NCBI GenBank assembly: GCA_938084885.1
Contig: CALKGG010000040.1
Location: 1-53,363 of the forward strand
Length of the DNA: 53,363 nucleotides
Source of the DNA: an uncultured Acidimicrobiales bacterium
GTDB lineage: Bacteria; Actinomycetota; Acidimicrobiia; Acidimicrobiales; SHLQ01
Direction of reading: 5' to 3'
Shown: positions 15,462-22,872 of the stretch, in pieces
Layout: each line of letters starts with the position of its first letter
Position numbering within the stretch: the stretch's first letter is position 1
The notes under the pieces: model-generated
Databases searched by the model: none
The model's input: only the letters and a program-made list of their open reading frames with translations
What the model was told of the DNA's origin: nothing
Program-made: the position numbers and the translations under genes

Positions 15462-16954
15462 ACCGAGATCGAGCCGAACCGTTCTTCGACCACGAAGCCC
15501 GAGGCGAGCACCACGTCATCGAAGGTAAATCGACCGGTCGCCGTCCACGATTCGTCGGCTTCATCGATGATGATCACGTTGGATCTGAAGGCCACGTCTG
15601 CAGGCCGATACACGTCGAGGCCCTGGGGGAACTCGATGAGCGTTGTGCGTTCGGCTAGAAGGGGCAACGCTCGGGTGATTGCGGTTACCGAATCTTCGGG
15701 TTGCACCGAGTTTGCCGCTGAGATCACGTCAACATCATTTGTCGTCCGCACTCCCCAATCCCACGGCTCGTTATAGAAGCTGCTGCCCGAGGAAAACAAG
15801 AAGAACGCGGTGCTCGCAACGAGCACGCCGCCGAGCAACCGCAAGCTCACGAACACTCGCTGTACCGACGGTCGACCCACCGAGCGGAGGGCGAATGCGG
15901 AGGCGATTGGAATAAACGCCAACGCGGCCACGTCTTGCTGAGCGTTCAGAAACTCGCCCTGTGGAATTGCTGCGAGGAAGCTGAACGCCCCAAAGAGCAC
16001 GAGGGGCAACTGGAACCGTGGCCGCATGACGGGCAAGAACAGCCAAGGGGCAAAGAGCAGGAGCAGCTTGGTGAAGTTCTCCTCGGCAAAGAAGTCCGTG
16101 AGGACCTGAATTGGGTTGGTCAACATCCCCCACAGGATCGCGACGGGACCATCGCCGTAGGTGGCAAAGGCATCTTCGAACCCAAACTCGCCACCAGCGA
16201 GATCGGCGTTGAATACAAGCAACGCAACAGCAGCCCAGACCGCACCGATCCCGGCGGTGATCCGCCCTGCACGGCCACGCCCCTCAATGGCCAGAAGTCC
16301 ACCCAAACCAATGACGACGAGCCCGAGGTCGGATCGGGTCGAGAGCGCAAACGCGACCATAAGGCCGTACCGGATCCAGTGCTTGTCCTGGCTAAACAGA
16401 TAGGCCCAAAGAAACGCCGGAACCGACAGCGACTCGGGGTGGAACTCACTCAGGTTCAGGTTGTGCAGCTGCGGTTGTAGCCCATAGGCAGCCGCCAACA
16501 CGAGCGCGCTCTCAACACCATGGTCAAGGACGCTGCGCGCAATACGCCACAGTGGCACGACGGCAATGGACAACGCCACGGCTTGCAGGGTGAGCAGGAA
16601 CGGCCCCGATGGCACCAGCGTGCTCACCTTTGCAATCGGCCACATAATGAGCGACAGCTGCCCTTCGAAAAGGTTTCGGCCCGTCAGCGTGACGAAGGGT
16701 TCTTGATCTTCGCTCACCAGCCAGATTCCTTGCATCCATGCAGCGAGACCCGAACCGAGTTCGAGGCTCCGGAATCGAGCGAGAGCGAGCCCCTCAAAGA
16801 TCACGAACAAGACAATGGCGATCACCCATGGAAGGGCACGGTCGGGTCCGCGGCCTTCGAGGCGCGCCTGCCAGCGCAAGCCGTAGTTCCGTAGCGACCG
16901 GATGAAGTCGGTCTCGGCAAAGCTCGTCACCGTGCGCGATGTCGTGGTGGTCAT
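15437..16954 (-). CDS. DUF2079 polytopic membrane protein
   Basis: A 505-residue membrane protein matching the DUF2079 type, distantly related to membrane glycosyltransferases. A hydrophobic segment (VIAIVLFVIFEGLALARF) lies near residue 45, and about nine or ten more follow. The loop DQEPFVTLTGRNLFEGQLS and the segment LNLSEFHPESLSVP are the conserved hydrophilic stretches of this family. No experimentally known function can be given. It starts ten bases after the SRAP gene on the same strand and has no clear ribosome site. Confidence 0.75.
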   Translation of the reverse strand: MTTTTSRTVTSFAETDFIRSLRNYGLRWQARLEGRGPDRALPWVIAIVLFVIFEGLALARFRSLELGSGLAAWMQGIWLVSEDQEPFVTLTGRNLFEGQLSLIMWPIAKVSTLVPSGPFLLTLQAVALSIAVVPLWRIARSVLDHGVESALVLAAAYGLQPQLHNLNLSEFHPESLSVPAFLWAYLFSQDKHWIRYGLMVAFALSTRSDLGLVVIGLGGLLAIEGRGRAGRITAGIGAVWAAVALLVFNADLAGGEFGFEDAFATYGDGPVAILWGMLTNPIQVLTDFFAEENFTKLLLLFAPWLFLPVMRPRFQLPLVLFGAFSFLAAIPQGEFLNAQQDVAALAFIPIASAFALRSVGRPSVQRVFVSLRLLGGVLVASTAFFLFSSGSSFYNEPWDWGVRTTNDVDVISAANSVQPEDSVTAITRALPLLAERTTLIEFPQGLDVYRPADVAFRSNVIIIDEADESWTATGRFTFDDVVLASGFVVEERFGSISVYRLDTEE

Positions 16955-16964
16955 TTCTTCACCA

Positions 16965-17669
16965 TCATCGCGCGACCACCGGCTCCACCAGTGACGAGTC
17001 GTTGTTCTTCACGCTATTGACGCTATCGCTTACCGAATATGCGGTCAGCAACGCATTGGGCGCCGGGACCAACAATCGTTCGAGCCCGACCGAGTCGTGA
17101 TTTTCTGGGTCGAGCCACTCGTCCCAGTCCGCGGGCGCCAACAGCACCGGCATGCGATCGTGAATTGGCGCCATCATGTCGTTGGCAGCGGTGGTGATGA
17201 TCGTGCAGGTGTGGATCTCTCGTACGCCCTCAGCATCGGTCCAGCGTTCGTGCAGCCCAGCGAATGCCAACGGGTCTCCGTCTGTGCGGTGGATAAACAT
17301 CGGTTGTTTCTTGGGCTTCTCTCCCTCGGCGACCGGGAGGCGTTGCCATTCGTAGAATCCGTCGGCGGCAACGATGCATCGCCGACGCGAAAACGCTGAT
17401 CGGAACGAGTTTTTCGTCGCAACGGTTTCGCCTCTCGCATTGATCATCTTGGAACCAATCCGAAGATCCTTGGCCCACCGGGGCACGAGCCCCCACCGAA
17501 GGAGGTCGACGCGCCGCGATCCTCCTCGAACCCGAACAACAGGAACGTCGCGGGTTGGCGCAACGTTGTAGTCCGGTCGTATCTCCTCGTCGAGAAGCTC
17601 GGGCGCTTGCGCGCCGAAGTACGTTGCGATTTGGTCGGGAGTCGATGTCGAAGCAAAGCGGCCACACAC
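16965..17669 (-). CDS. yedK: SOS response-associated peptidase (SRAP/YedK-HMCES)
   Basis: A 234-residue SRAP protein that covalently traps abasic sites in single-stranded DNA through its N-terminal cysteine. The catalytic Cys2 follows the initiator (CGRFAS), so the start was placed at the GTG at 17669, not at the longer frame, which would bury the cysteine. Other conserved parts are DYNVAPT, NARGETVATK (about residue 75), DGFYEW, FAGLHERW and the His of IHDRMP. TAGGCT lies seven bases before the GTG, suggesting a leaderless message. Confidence 0.92.
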   Translation of the reverse strand: MCGRFASTSTPDQIATYFGAQAPELLDEEIRPDYNVAPTRDVPVVRVRGGSRRVDLLRWGLVPRWAKDLRIGSKMINARGETVATKNSFRSAFSRRRCIVAADGFYEWQRLPVAEGEKPKKQPMFIHRTDGDPLAFAGLHERWTDAEGVREIHTCTIITTAANDMMAPIHDRMPVLLAPADWDEWLDPENHDSVGLERLLVPAPNALLTAYSVSDSVNSVKNNDSSLVEPVVAR

Positions 17670-17676
17670 CCGGCGC

Positions 17677-17682
17677 AGCCTA
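17677..17682 (-). promoter_or_regulatory. Leaderless -10 candidate for SRAP gene
   Basis: TAGGCT on the minus strand, seven bases before the GTG at 17669. It falls in the 17-base gap to the upstream gene, giving SRAP its own promoter. Confidence 0.5.
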
Positions 17683-17686
17683 GTTC

Positions 17687-18706
17687 CTAGCCGGGGAGCA
17701 GGCGTACGTCGACGTCTCCGCGGTCGACCAGCGTGCATTCAACCGAAAGATCTCCTACCTGGATCGTGACCACATCGCCGGGCGCTCCACCAAGGGTGGC
17801 CGCGGCGCTCACGAGCGGCGTCTCTCCCCCGATCCCTGAAACATTGACCGACCCGCGTCGTGAGATCACGTTCCCATCGAGCGAGATTTCGATACGTGAA
17901 CGAACCGCACCGACAATCCGCGGTTCGGTCACCGCGTCGGGGTTGAGCGGCCAGACCTCGAGGACCGCAACGTTGTCTCCTCGACACGCGACCCTGTCGC
18001 CGGTCGCGGCAAAGTCGTCAGGGCACTGACCAAACCCAGCAACGTCGACAACTTCGAGTTCGCCCGTGACGAGCGAGGTAACCACACAGTCATTTTCAAC
18101 CGCGAGAGTGTTCGTACTTGCGACCACCGTGTGTAATCGACCCGCCCAGAAGACGAGACCGGTCAGCATCGTGCCCTGCGACTGCTCCGGGAGTGCATCG
18201 GCGCTCGCGAGCAGCATCTCTCCGCTCGTCCCGTCGGACACGAAGACCTCGTCGAGGGCAGCGAACGGGTCGACCACGACGGGACCGGTGGGCTCGGAAT
18301 ATTCGCGTTCAGCGAGCGGCGAGGCAACCACGTTTCGGTCTGGGTCTGTGGACGCTCGTACACCGAACCCGGCGTCAGGGGCCGTCAGAGCGCGCGTCCC
18401 AAAGAACGCAACCGCGCCGATTCCGGCGAGCAAAACTGCTACGCCGAGGTAGGCGCCGATTCGATTCCGGTCGAGATTGCGAACCTCCGAATCGTCTTGG
18501 CCAACGTCGATCGCCGAATCGAACGACTGGTCGCGAGCGCCATCTGCCGTTTCCTCCCAGGCGTCGCGAAAGCCAACGTCGGCCTGAGGTTCAATACCGG
18601 TGACGCTGCTCTCGGTACCCTCGAGGAACACGCCGGAGAGGTCGCGCGTTGCCGAGGCCTTTCGGCTCGAGATGTCGGCCTGCTTGCGGCCTTTGCGTCC
18701 CCACAT
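17687..18706 (-). CDS. Unknown single-pass membrane protein
   Basis: A 339-residue protein not recognised as any family. A basic and Ser/Glu-rich cytoplasmic N-terminus (MWGRKGRKQADISS...) of about 90 residues precedes one transmembrane helix, IGAYLGVAVLLAGIGAVAFFG. An extracytoplasmic C-terminal part of about 220 residues follows, rich in Val and Gly with four cysteines (DCVV, GQCPDD, ACRGD, ECTLV) that could form disulfides. The start at 18706 was chosen because TAGCGT lies seven bases upstream; the longer frame overlaps the divergent amidase promoter. Its place beside the amidase suggests an envelope role, but this is only context. Confidence 0.65.
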   Translation of the reverse strand: MWGRKGRKQADISSRKASATRDLSGVFLEGTESSVTGIEPQADVGFRDAWEETADGARDQSFDSAIDVGQDDSEVRNLDRNRIGAYLGVAVLLAGIGAVAFFGTRALTAPDAGFGVRASTDPDRNVVASPLAEREYSEPTGPVVVDPFAALDEVFVSDGTSGEMLLASADALPEQSQGTMLTGLVFWAGRLHTVVASTNTLAVENDCVVTSLVTGELEVVDVAGFGQCPDDFAATGDRVACRGDNVAVLEVWPLNPDAVTEPRIVGAVRSRIEISLDGNVISRRGSVNVSGIGGETPLVSAAATLGGAPGDVVTIQVGDLSVECTLVDRGDVDVRLLPG

Positions 18707-18713
18707 TGCCCGA

Positions 18714-18719
18714 ACGCTA
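18714..18719 (-). promoter_or_regulatory. Leaderless -10 candidate, unknown membrane protein
   Basis: TAGCGT on the minus strand, seven bases before the ATG at 18706; no ribosome site is seen. Confidence 0.5.
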
Positions 18720-18820
18720 GCCGGGGTGGCAGGGCGAACCGTGTCACGGGCGAGCGGGTGCCCTCCTGCGTCGCCATCGGAATCGCTACCTCCCGCGGAT
18801 GCAAATCGGGAGGGCGTTCC

Positions 18821-18826
18821 TATACT
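18821..18826 (+). promoter_or_regulatory. Leaderless -10 candidate for amidase gene
   Basis: TATACT, seven bases before the GTG at 18834; it is close to the TATAAT consensus and the best -10 match in the window. No -35 box is evident. Confidence 0.6.
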
Positions 18827-18833
18827 CACGCCC

Positions 18834-20231
18834 GTGCAACGTCCTCCCCTTCTGCTCGTCGTGGTTTTGCTCATCTCGCTGCTTGCGCCGTTCAGCGCTC
18901 AGGCTTCGGCTCAACAACTCCCGGCGCCTGACCGTGGCGCGTTGCAGATCGAGGATGACGCGCCGAACCTGGCGCCGGCGATCGGCCGCTGGGCGGGCGC
19001 TCCCCGAGGCCACTTCACCGCCATCGAACCCGCGGTTGGCTCGCTGACCTTTCGCGCCGTCGCTGCTGACCCTGACGCTGCCCAGGCAATGGACTATGAG
19101 GTGCTGGTCGATGGTGCAGTGGCTGTGAGCGGCCGTACGCCCCGTCCCGTCGCAGCGGGTCTGACCGTGCCGATCGAGACCACGGTCGATGTCTCTCCCG
19201 GCGTGCATCGGGTATGCCTCCGGCTCGCCGACCGCACACATTCGGGTCGCAGCGTCCACTGTCGACAGGCTACGACGCTGCCGCCGAATCGGGCCGACGC
19301 AAACGTCGTGCGCGGGGCGAACGGTGTGGTCGTGAGCCCGAGCGGCGTGGTGGTTCCCGTGCTGAGCGGCAGCACAAACGATTGGCGTGTCCGAACCCCG
19401 TGTGGCAACACCGCCTCGCTTCGCCGCGGCACGTTCGTCGATCGCGCCCGAGTCGTCATCGACCCCGGCCATGGAGGTTCGGAATCGGGGGCCGTAGGTG
19501 GCGGACTCGTCGAGAAAGACCTGAACCTCGTCGTCTCCGAACTCGTCATCGACAAGTTCGAGTCCCTCGGCATTTCGGCGCAGATCACGCGCACCACCGA
19601 CTATCGACTTCCCATCCAGACGAGGGCCGACATTGCCGAAGCGCTCGCTCCCGACGCGTTCATCTCGGTCCACCACAATGGTGGTGCCGTCCGCCGTTCA
19701 TCGATCCCAGGGACCGAAATCTTCTATTCGAATGTTCGGCCCGATTCTCAACGACTCGCGGCGATCTTGTACGAGGAGCTGAACGCCGCAGCGGCACGAT
19801 TCGACGCCGACTGGGTGTCCACCGTGAACCAAGGAGCATCGGTGCGACTCAACGAGAACGGCGATGATCTCTTTGGCGTCCACCGGTTCACGCCCGGAAT
19901 CGATTCGGTCATCACCGAGTACATGTACCTCTCGAACCCGTCGGAGGCTCGGCTCCTGCGCCGAGCAGATGTGCTCGAAGCCCAAGCACAGGCGATCGTC
20001 GATGGCGTGCTGCGGTGGTGGTTTACCAACGATGCCGGCACCTCGCTCGGGCGCAGCGTGGTCGATCCGAGTAGCTCGGGCACCGGAGGTTTCGACGGCT
20101 GCGTCGATCCGCCCCTCGCCACAAACGCGACCGGAAGCGTCGGAAATCTCACCTCCAACACCGAGGCTGCGAACACAACGGTGTTGCTCCCTCAACTCAG
20201 CTTGGGACGCGACCCGGCCCTGCGGCGCTAA
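18834..20231 (+). CDS. N-acetylmuramoyl-L-alanine amidase (amidase_3)
   Basis: A 465-residue exported cell-wall hydrolase that cuts the amide between muramic acid and the stem peptide. The signal peptide is residues 1-24 (PPLLLVVVLLISLLAPFSAQASA). A beta-rich region of about 180 residues follows, then the amidase_3 domain from VVIDPGHGGSESGA (about 206). The zinc ligands and catalytic Glu are all visible: His in DPGHGG, Glu in LVEKDLNL, His in ISVHHNGG and Glu in VITEYMYLSN. The GTG at 18834 is preferred since the longer frame would hide the signal peptide behind a non-coding-like extension. The stop overlaps the ligD stop by two bases. Confidence 0.92.
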   Translation: MQRPPLLLVVVLLISLLAPFSAQASAQQLPAPDRGALQIEDDAPNLAPAIGRWAGAPRGHFTAIEPAVGSLTFRAVAADPDAAQAMDYEVLVDGAVAVSGRTPRPVAAGLTVPIETTVDVSPGVHRVCLRLADRTHSGRSVHCRQATTLPPNRADANVVRGANGVVVSPSGVVVPVLSGSTNDWRVRTPCGNTASLRRGTFVDRARVVIDPGHGGSESGAVGGGLVEKDLNLVVSELVIDKFESLGISAQITRTTDYRLPIQTRADIAEALAPDAFISVHHNGGAVRRSSIPGTEIFYSNVRPDSQRLAAILYEELNAAAARFDADWVSTVNQGASVRLNENGDDLFGVHRFTPGIDSVITEYMYLSNPSEARLLRRADVLEAQAQAIVDGVLRWWFTNDAGTSLGRSVVDPSSSGTGGFDGCVDPPLATNATGSVGNLTSNTEAANTTVLLPQLSLGRDPALRR

Positions 20232-21316
20232 GCCTCAGGCCCAGTTGTCGGGTCCTCTGTCGAACGGGCCCGGCTCGGAGCGACCCGAGCCGGCTCGTAC
20301 GGCTGCTTGGGGTACACGGGCGGCCACGGTGCATCGCCAACGGTCTCGAGTCCGGCCTCGAACTCGTGCACGAGCGCAGCGACATCTTGGGGGTTGCGGT
20401 ACATCTCCGCCCACGGGTCGCCGCGCTCAGCGAGACGAGGCACGACCGTCTCAACAGTAAGCGAGTCGGGGTCGATGGTTGTGAGCTCGTCCCAAAACAG
20501 CGGCGTCGACACCTGTGCCCCCACCCTGGCACGGACCGACCATGCACCAAACACCGTCTTGTGTGGGGCGTTCTGGTTGAAATCGATGAAGACACGGGAC
20601 CCGCGTTCTTCTTTCCACCAGCGATCAGTCAGCAGCGTTGGATACTCGCGTGCGAGCGACCGAGCAACCGTCACCGCAGCTCCCCGAACAGCGTAGCTGT
20701 CGTAACAGGGCCCAGTCGGCGACCGGTCGACGGGAACATAGACATGCAACCCCTTGCTTCCGCTCGTCTTCACGTAGCTACTGATCGACCGGTCAGCAAA
20801 CCAGTCCCGCACAAGACGCGCCGCCTCTCGAACTTCCTCGAAACCAATACCGGGAACCGGATCAAGGTCGATCCGAAGCTCATCGACGAGCCGGGACGGG
20901 ACGCCGCCATTGCGCTCGACTGCCCGTTGCTCGGCGGTGAGACGGTAGGGCCAAGGGTGCAGGGTAAACGCGCCGAGATTGACCGCCCAGACCACATGGG
21001 CTGCGTCGGCCATCACGAGCGCACGCGACGGCGTGCCGTTCACCGTCTCGACCGTGGTGGTCTCAAGCCAGTCGGGCGCCCCGTCGGGTATTCGCTTCTG
21101 GAAAAAGTTCGGTCCACTCGCGCCCTTTGGATAGCGCTGTAAGAGCACCGGCCGGTCACGCATCGTGTTGAGCATCGGCGCACCGTACTCGTCGCTGCAA
21201 AGCGCGACGAAATAGTCGAGCACGTCGCCTTTGGTCAGGCCGGCCTTTGGGAAGTACGCCTTGTCGAGGCTTGAAACGGGCATCGAGCGCCCAGCAACCT
21301 CCACAACGTCAGCCAT
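20228..21316 (-). CDS. ligD: LigD-type polymerase/primase domain protein
   Basis: A 362-residue stand-alone polymerase domain of LigD (PolDom, archaeo-eukaryotic primase fold), used in bacterial non-homologous end joining. The catalytic DxD is in ELRIDLDPVPG (about residue 148-152), followed by SGSKGLHVYVP (about 186) and the late motif FIDFNQNAPHKT (about 243). There is no ligase or phosphoesterase domain, and no Ku gene in the window. Split LigD parts are known in other actinobacteria. The C-terminal tail (QPYEPARVAPSRARSTEDP) is disordered. It carries TACACT six bases before the ATG, inside a duplicated promoter segment. Confidence 0.9.
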   Translation of the reverse strand: MADVVEVAGRSMPVSSLDKAYFPKAGLTKGDVLDYFVALCSDEYGAPMLNTMRDRPVLLQRYPKGASGPNFFQKRIPDGAPDWLETTTVETVNGTPSRALVMADAAHVVWAVNLGAFTLHPWPYRLTAEQRAVERNGGVPSRLVDELRIDLDPVPGIGFEEVREAARLVRDWFADRSISSYVKTSGSKGLHVYVPVDRSPTGPCYDSYAVRGAAVTVARSLAREYPTLLTDRWWKEERGSRVFIDFNQNAPHKTVFGAWSVRARVGAQVSTPLFWDELTTIDPDSLTVETVVPRLAERGDPWAEMYRNPQDVAALVHEFEAGLETVGDAPWPPVYPKQPYEPARVAPSRARSTEDPTTGPEA

Positions 21317-21322
21317 AGGTCA

Positions 21323-21328
21323 AGTGTA
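21323..21328 (-). promoter_or_regulatory. Leaderless -10 candidate for ligD
   Basis: TACACT on the minus strand, six bases before the ATG at 21316. Its first four bases come from the right-hand end of the tandem 17-bp repeat. Confidence 0.55.
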
Positions 21329-21358
21329 GATGACCGCACAATGTAGATGACCGCACAA
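21325..21358. repeat. Perfect 17-bp tandem duplication in ligD promoter
   Basis: TGTAGATGACCGCACAA occurs twice back to back at 21325-21341 and 21342-21358. On the minus strand each copy reads TTGTGCGGTCATCTACA. The downstream copy supplies part of the ligD -10 (TACACT), and the upstream copy creates a second TANNNT hexamer (TACATT). It lies between ligD and tRNA-Pro. Confidence 0.85.
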
Positions 21359-21387
21359 GCGAGCGCTCGAACAACTCGAGGTGAGCG

Positions 21388-21462
21388 TCGGGTTGGGGAG
21401 ATTTGAACTCCCGACCTTCGGTCCCCCAGACCGACGCGCTAACCAAGCTGCGCCACAACCCG
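21388..21462 (-). tRNA. tRNA-Pro (anticodon GGG)
   Basis: A 75-base cloverleaf read on the minus strand. The acceptor arms are CGGGTTG and CAACCCG, the D stem is GCGC/GCGC, and the anticodon stem is TCGGT/ACCGA with loop CTGGGGG, giving anticodon GGG. The T arm is GGGAG-TTCAAAT-CTCCC and the discriminator base is A. CCA is not encoded. Anticodon GGG reads CCC and CCU proline codons. Confidence 0.95.
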
Positions 21463-21504
21463 TGTACGGCGCACCATGGTAGTGCGCTGTCCGCAAGCGG
21501 CCAA

Positions 21505-21729
21505 CTACAGGAGCCGCATCACCACGTCGATAATTCTCCAGCCAATGTACGCAACGAGGGCGGCCACGACGATCCAAAAGTGCCACGGCGCTGACTGGCC
21601 GACGGTTCGCTCGTCATGTTCGCGGCCGTTGTGCTCTCCATTGGATACGGCCTCACCACAGTCCGGGCATGCACCATCGTCGAGCGCCGTGGGCGCGTGA
21701 TAAAGGGAGCACGGGTCGCACCAAGGCAT
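21505..21729 (-). CDS. Small zinc-ribbon membrane protein
   Basis: A 74-residue protein with a four-cysteine ribbon (Cys 4, 7, 21, 24: WCDPC and CPDCG), a hydrophilic linker and one C-terminal transmembrane helix (WHFWIVVAALVAYIGWRI). It is tail-anchored in layout, so the metal site would face the cytoplasm. No family is recognised. TAGGCT lies six bases before the ATG, supporting a real gene with its own promoter. It lies between tRNA-Pro and the PP2C phosphatase gene. Confidence 0.65.
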   Translation of the reverse strand: MPWCDPCSLYHAPTALDDGACPDCGEAVSNGEHNGREHDERTVGQSAPWHFWIVVAALVAYIGWRIIDVVMRLL

Positions 21730-21735
21730 GGAGAA

Positions 21736-21741
21736 AGCCTA
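21736..21741 (-). promoter_or_regulatory. Leaderless -10 candidate, zinc-ribbon membrane protein
   Basis: TAGGCT on the minus strand, six bases before the ATG at 21729; it lies in the 30-base gap after the PP2C gene. Confidence 0.5.
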
Positions 21742-21759
21742 TCGCTCAGACGCTCAGCT

Positions 21760-22845
21760 CTAGCTGCGGCGAACCGCAAGCACCGCAACGTCATCGTCGA
21801 TCAGGCCGTCGGCGAAATCGCGAGCCTCTTCGAGCAGCGCCTTGGTCATAATCTCTGGTGGAGCACCTGGATCTCGTCGAATGGCCATCGCAATTCGTTC
21901 TTCACCAAACAGCTCGGCGTCGCTGGCTCGGGCCTCGGCGAGGCCGTCGGTGTAGAGCAGGACGAAGTCGTCGACTTGCAGGGGCACTTCCTTGCTGAAA
22001 TATGCAGCTTGCGGGTCGAGCATGAGCAACGGGCCGGTGGCCCGAAGCGGTTGAAGTTCACGGTCGTGCCATAACCATCCAGCGGGATGACCAGCCGACG
22101 CGTAACGAATCGTTCCGGCCTCGGTGTCGAACACGACGACGATCATCGAAATGAACTCTTCGCCACGATCGAGTTCGGACATCTGTTGGTTGAGCTCTTC
22201 GAGCGCCTGGGCAGGGTCACGGAACTGCCGGAGGAAGACTCGGAGCAAATACTTTGCTTGAAATGCGGTGATCGAGCTCTCGATGCCGTGGCCGCGAACA
22301 TCGCCAATGACTGCGGCCATACGCTTATGGCCAACACGGTAGACATCGAAGAAGTCGCCGGCCATAAGCCCCGAGCCAGCCTCATAGGCGCGGCCAACGT
22401 CGAAGCCGTTGATGTCGGGCAACGAGTCCGGGGCGAGCCGGGCAGCCCACGCTTTGGGGGCGAAGTCTTCTTGTTCGAGCGCCTCTTCAGCTCGCTTTTC
22501 GAGAAAGAACCGCTGCCGACTCAACCGGGCTTCGCGAACTGCACCGCGAGACCAATTGACCGACACCAGGGCCGGGATTGCTGTAAGGGCGAACACGATC
22601 GTCACGTTGGGGTTGTCGCTCGCAGCGGACAGAAACGCCGCGATGGCGAGCGTTGTGTAGAGCAAGGTCGAGTGGACTTCTTTACGAAACGCCGACTGCG
22701 CAAGCGCATATGCCGGGTCTTCGGACCGGTCAACCTCTGACCCAATGTTCTCAAGGAAGCGTCGTCGATACCTCGCTGAGCGAGCCCAACCAAAGGCGGC
22801 CGCGACACAAATCACGCCGAGGCCGATGAGGATGACGTCCTTCAT
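21760..22845 (-). CDS. SpoIIE-type PP2C protein phosphatase, membrane-bound
   Basis: A 361-residue Ser/Thr phosphatase of the SpoIIE/RsbU class. An N-terminal helix (VILIGLGVICVAAAFGWA) and one or two more near residues 60-95 anchor it. A coiled linker (EARLSRQRFFLEKRAEEALEQ) leads to the phosphatase domain from about 125. Metal-binding aspartates are in AGDFFDVYR, IGDVRGHG and YTDGLAEAR, with YASAGHP between. Such enzymes usually act on anti-sigma-factor antagonists. No anti-sigma or antagonist gene is near, so its partner is unknown. TACCCT lies seven bases before the ATG. Confidence 0.88.
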   Translation of the reverse strand: MKDVILIGLGVICVAAAFGWARSARYRRRFLENIGSEVDRSEDPAYALAQSAFRKEVHSTLLYTTLAIAAFLSAASDNPNVTIVFALTAIPALVSVNWSRGAVREARLSRQRFFLEKRAEEALEQEDFAPKAWAARLAPDSLPDINGFDVGRAYEAGSGLMAGDFFDVYRVGHKRMAAVIGDVRGHGIESSITAFQAKYLLRVFLRQFRDPAQALEELNQQMSELDRGEEFISMIVVVFDTEAGTIRYASAGHPAGWLWHDRELQPLRATGPLLMLDPQAAYFSKEVPLQVDDFVLLYTDGLAEARASDAELFGEERIAMAIRRDPGAPPEIMTKALLEEARDFADGLIDDDVAVLAVRRS

Positions 22846-22852
22846 AGCTAAA

Positions 22853-22858
22853 AGGGTA
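22853..22858 (-). promoter_or_regulatory. Leaderless -10 candidate for PP2C gene
   Basis: TACCCT on the minus strand, seven bases before the ATG at 22845, within the 27-base gap after der. Confidence 0.55.
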
Positions 22859-22872
22859 CCCCACCACCGGGG

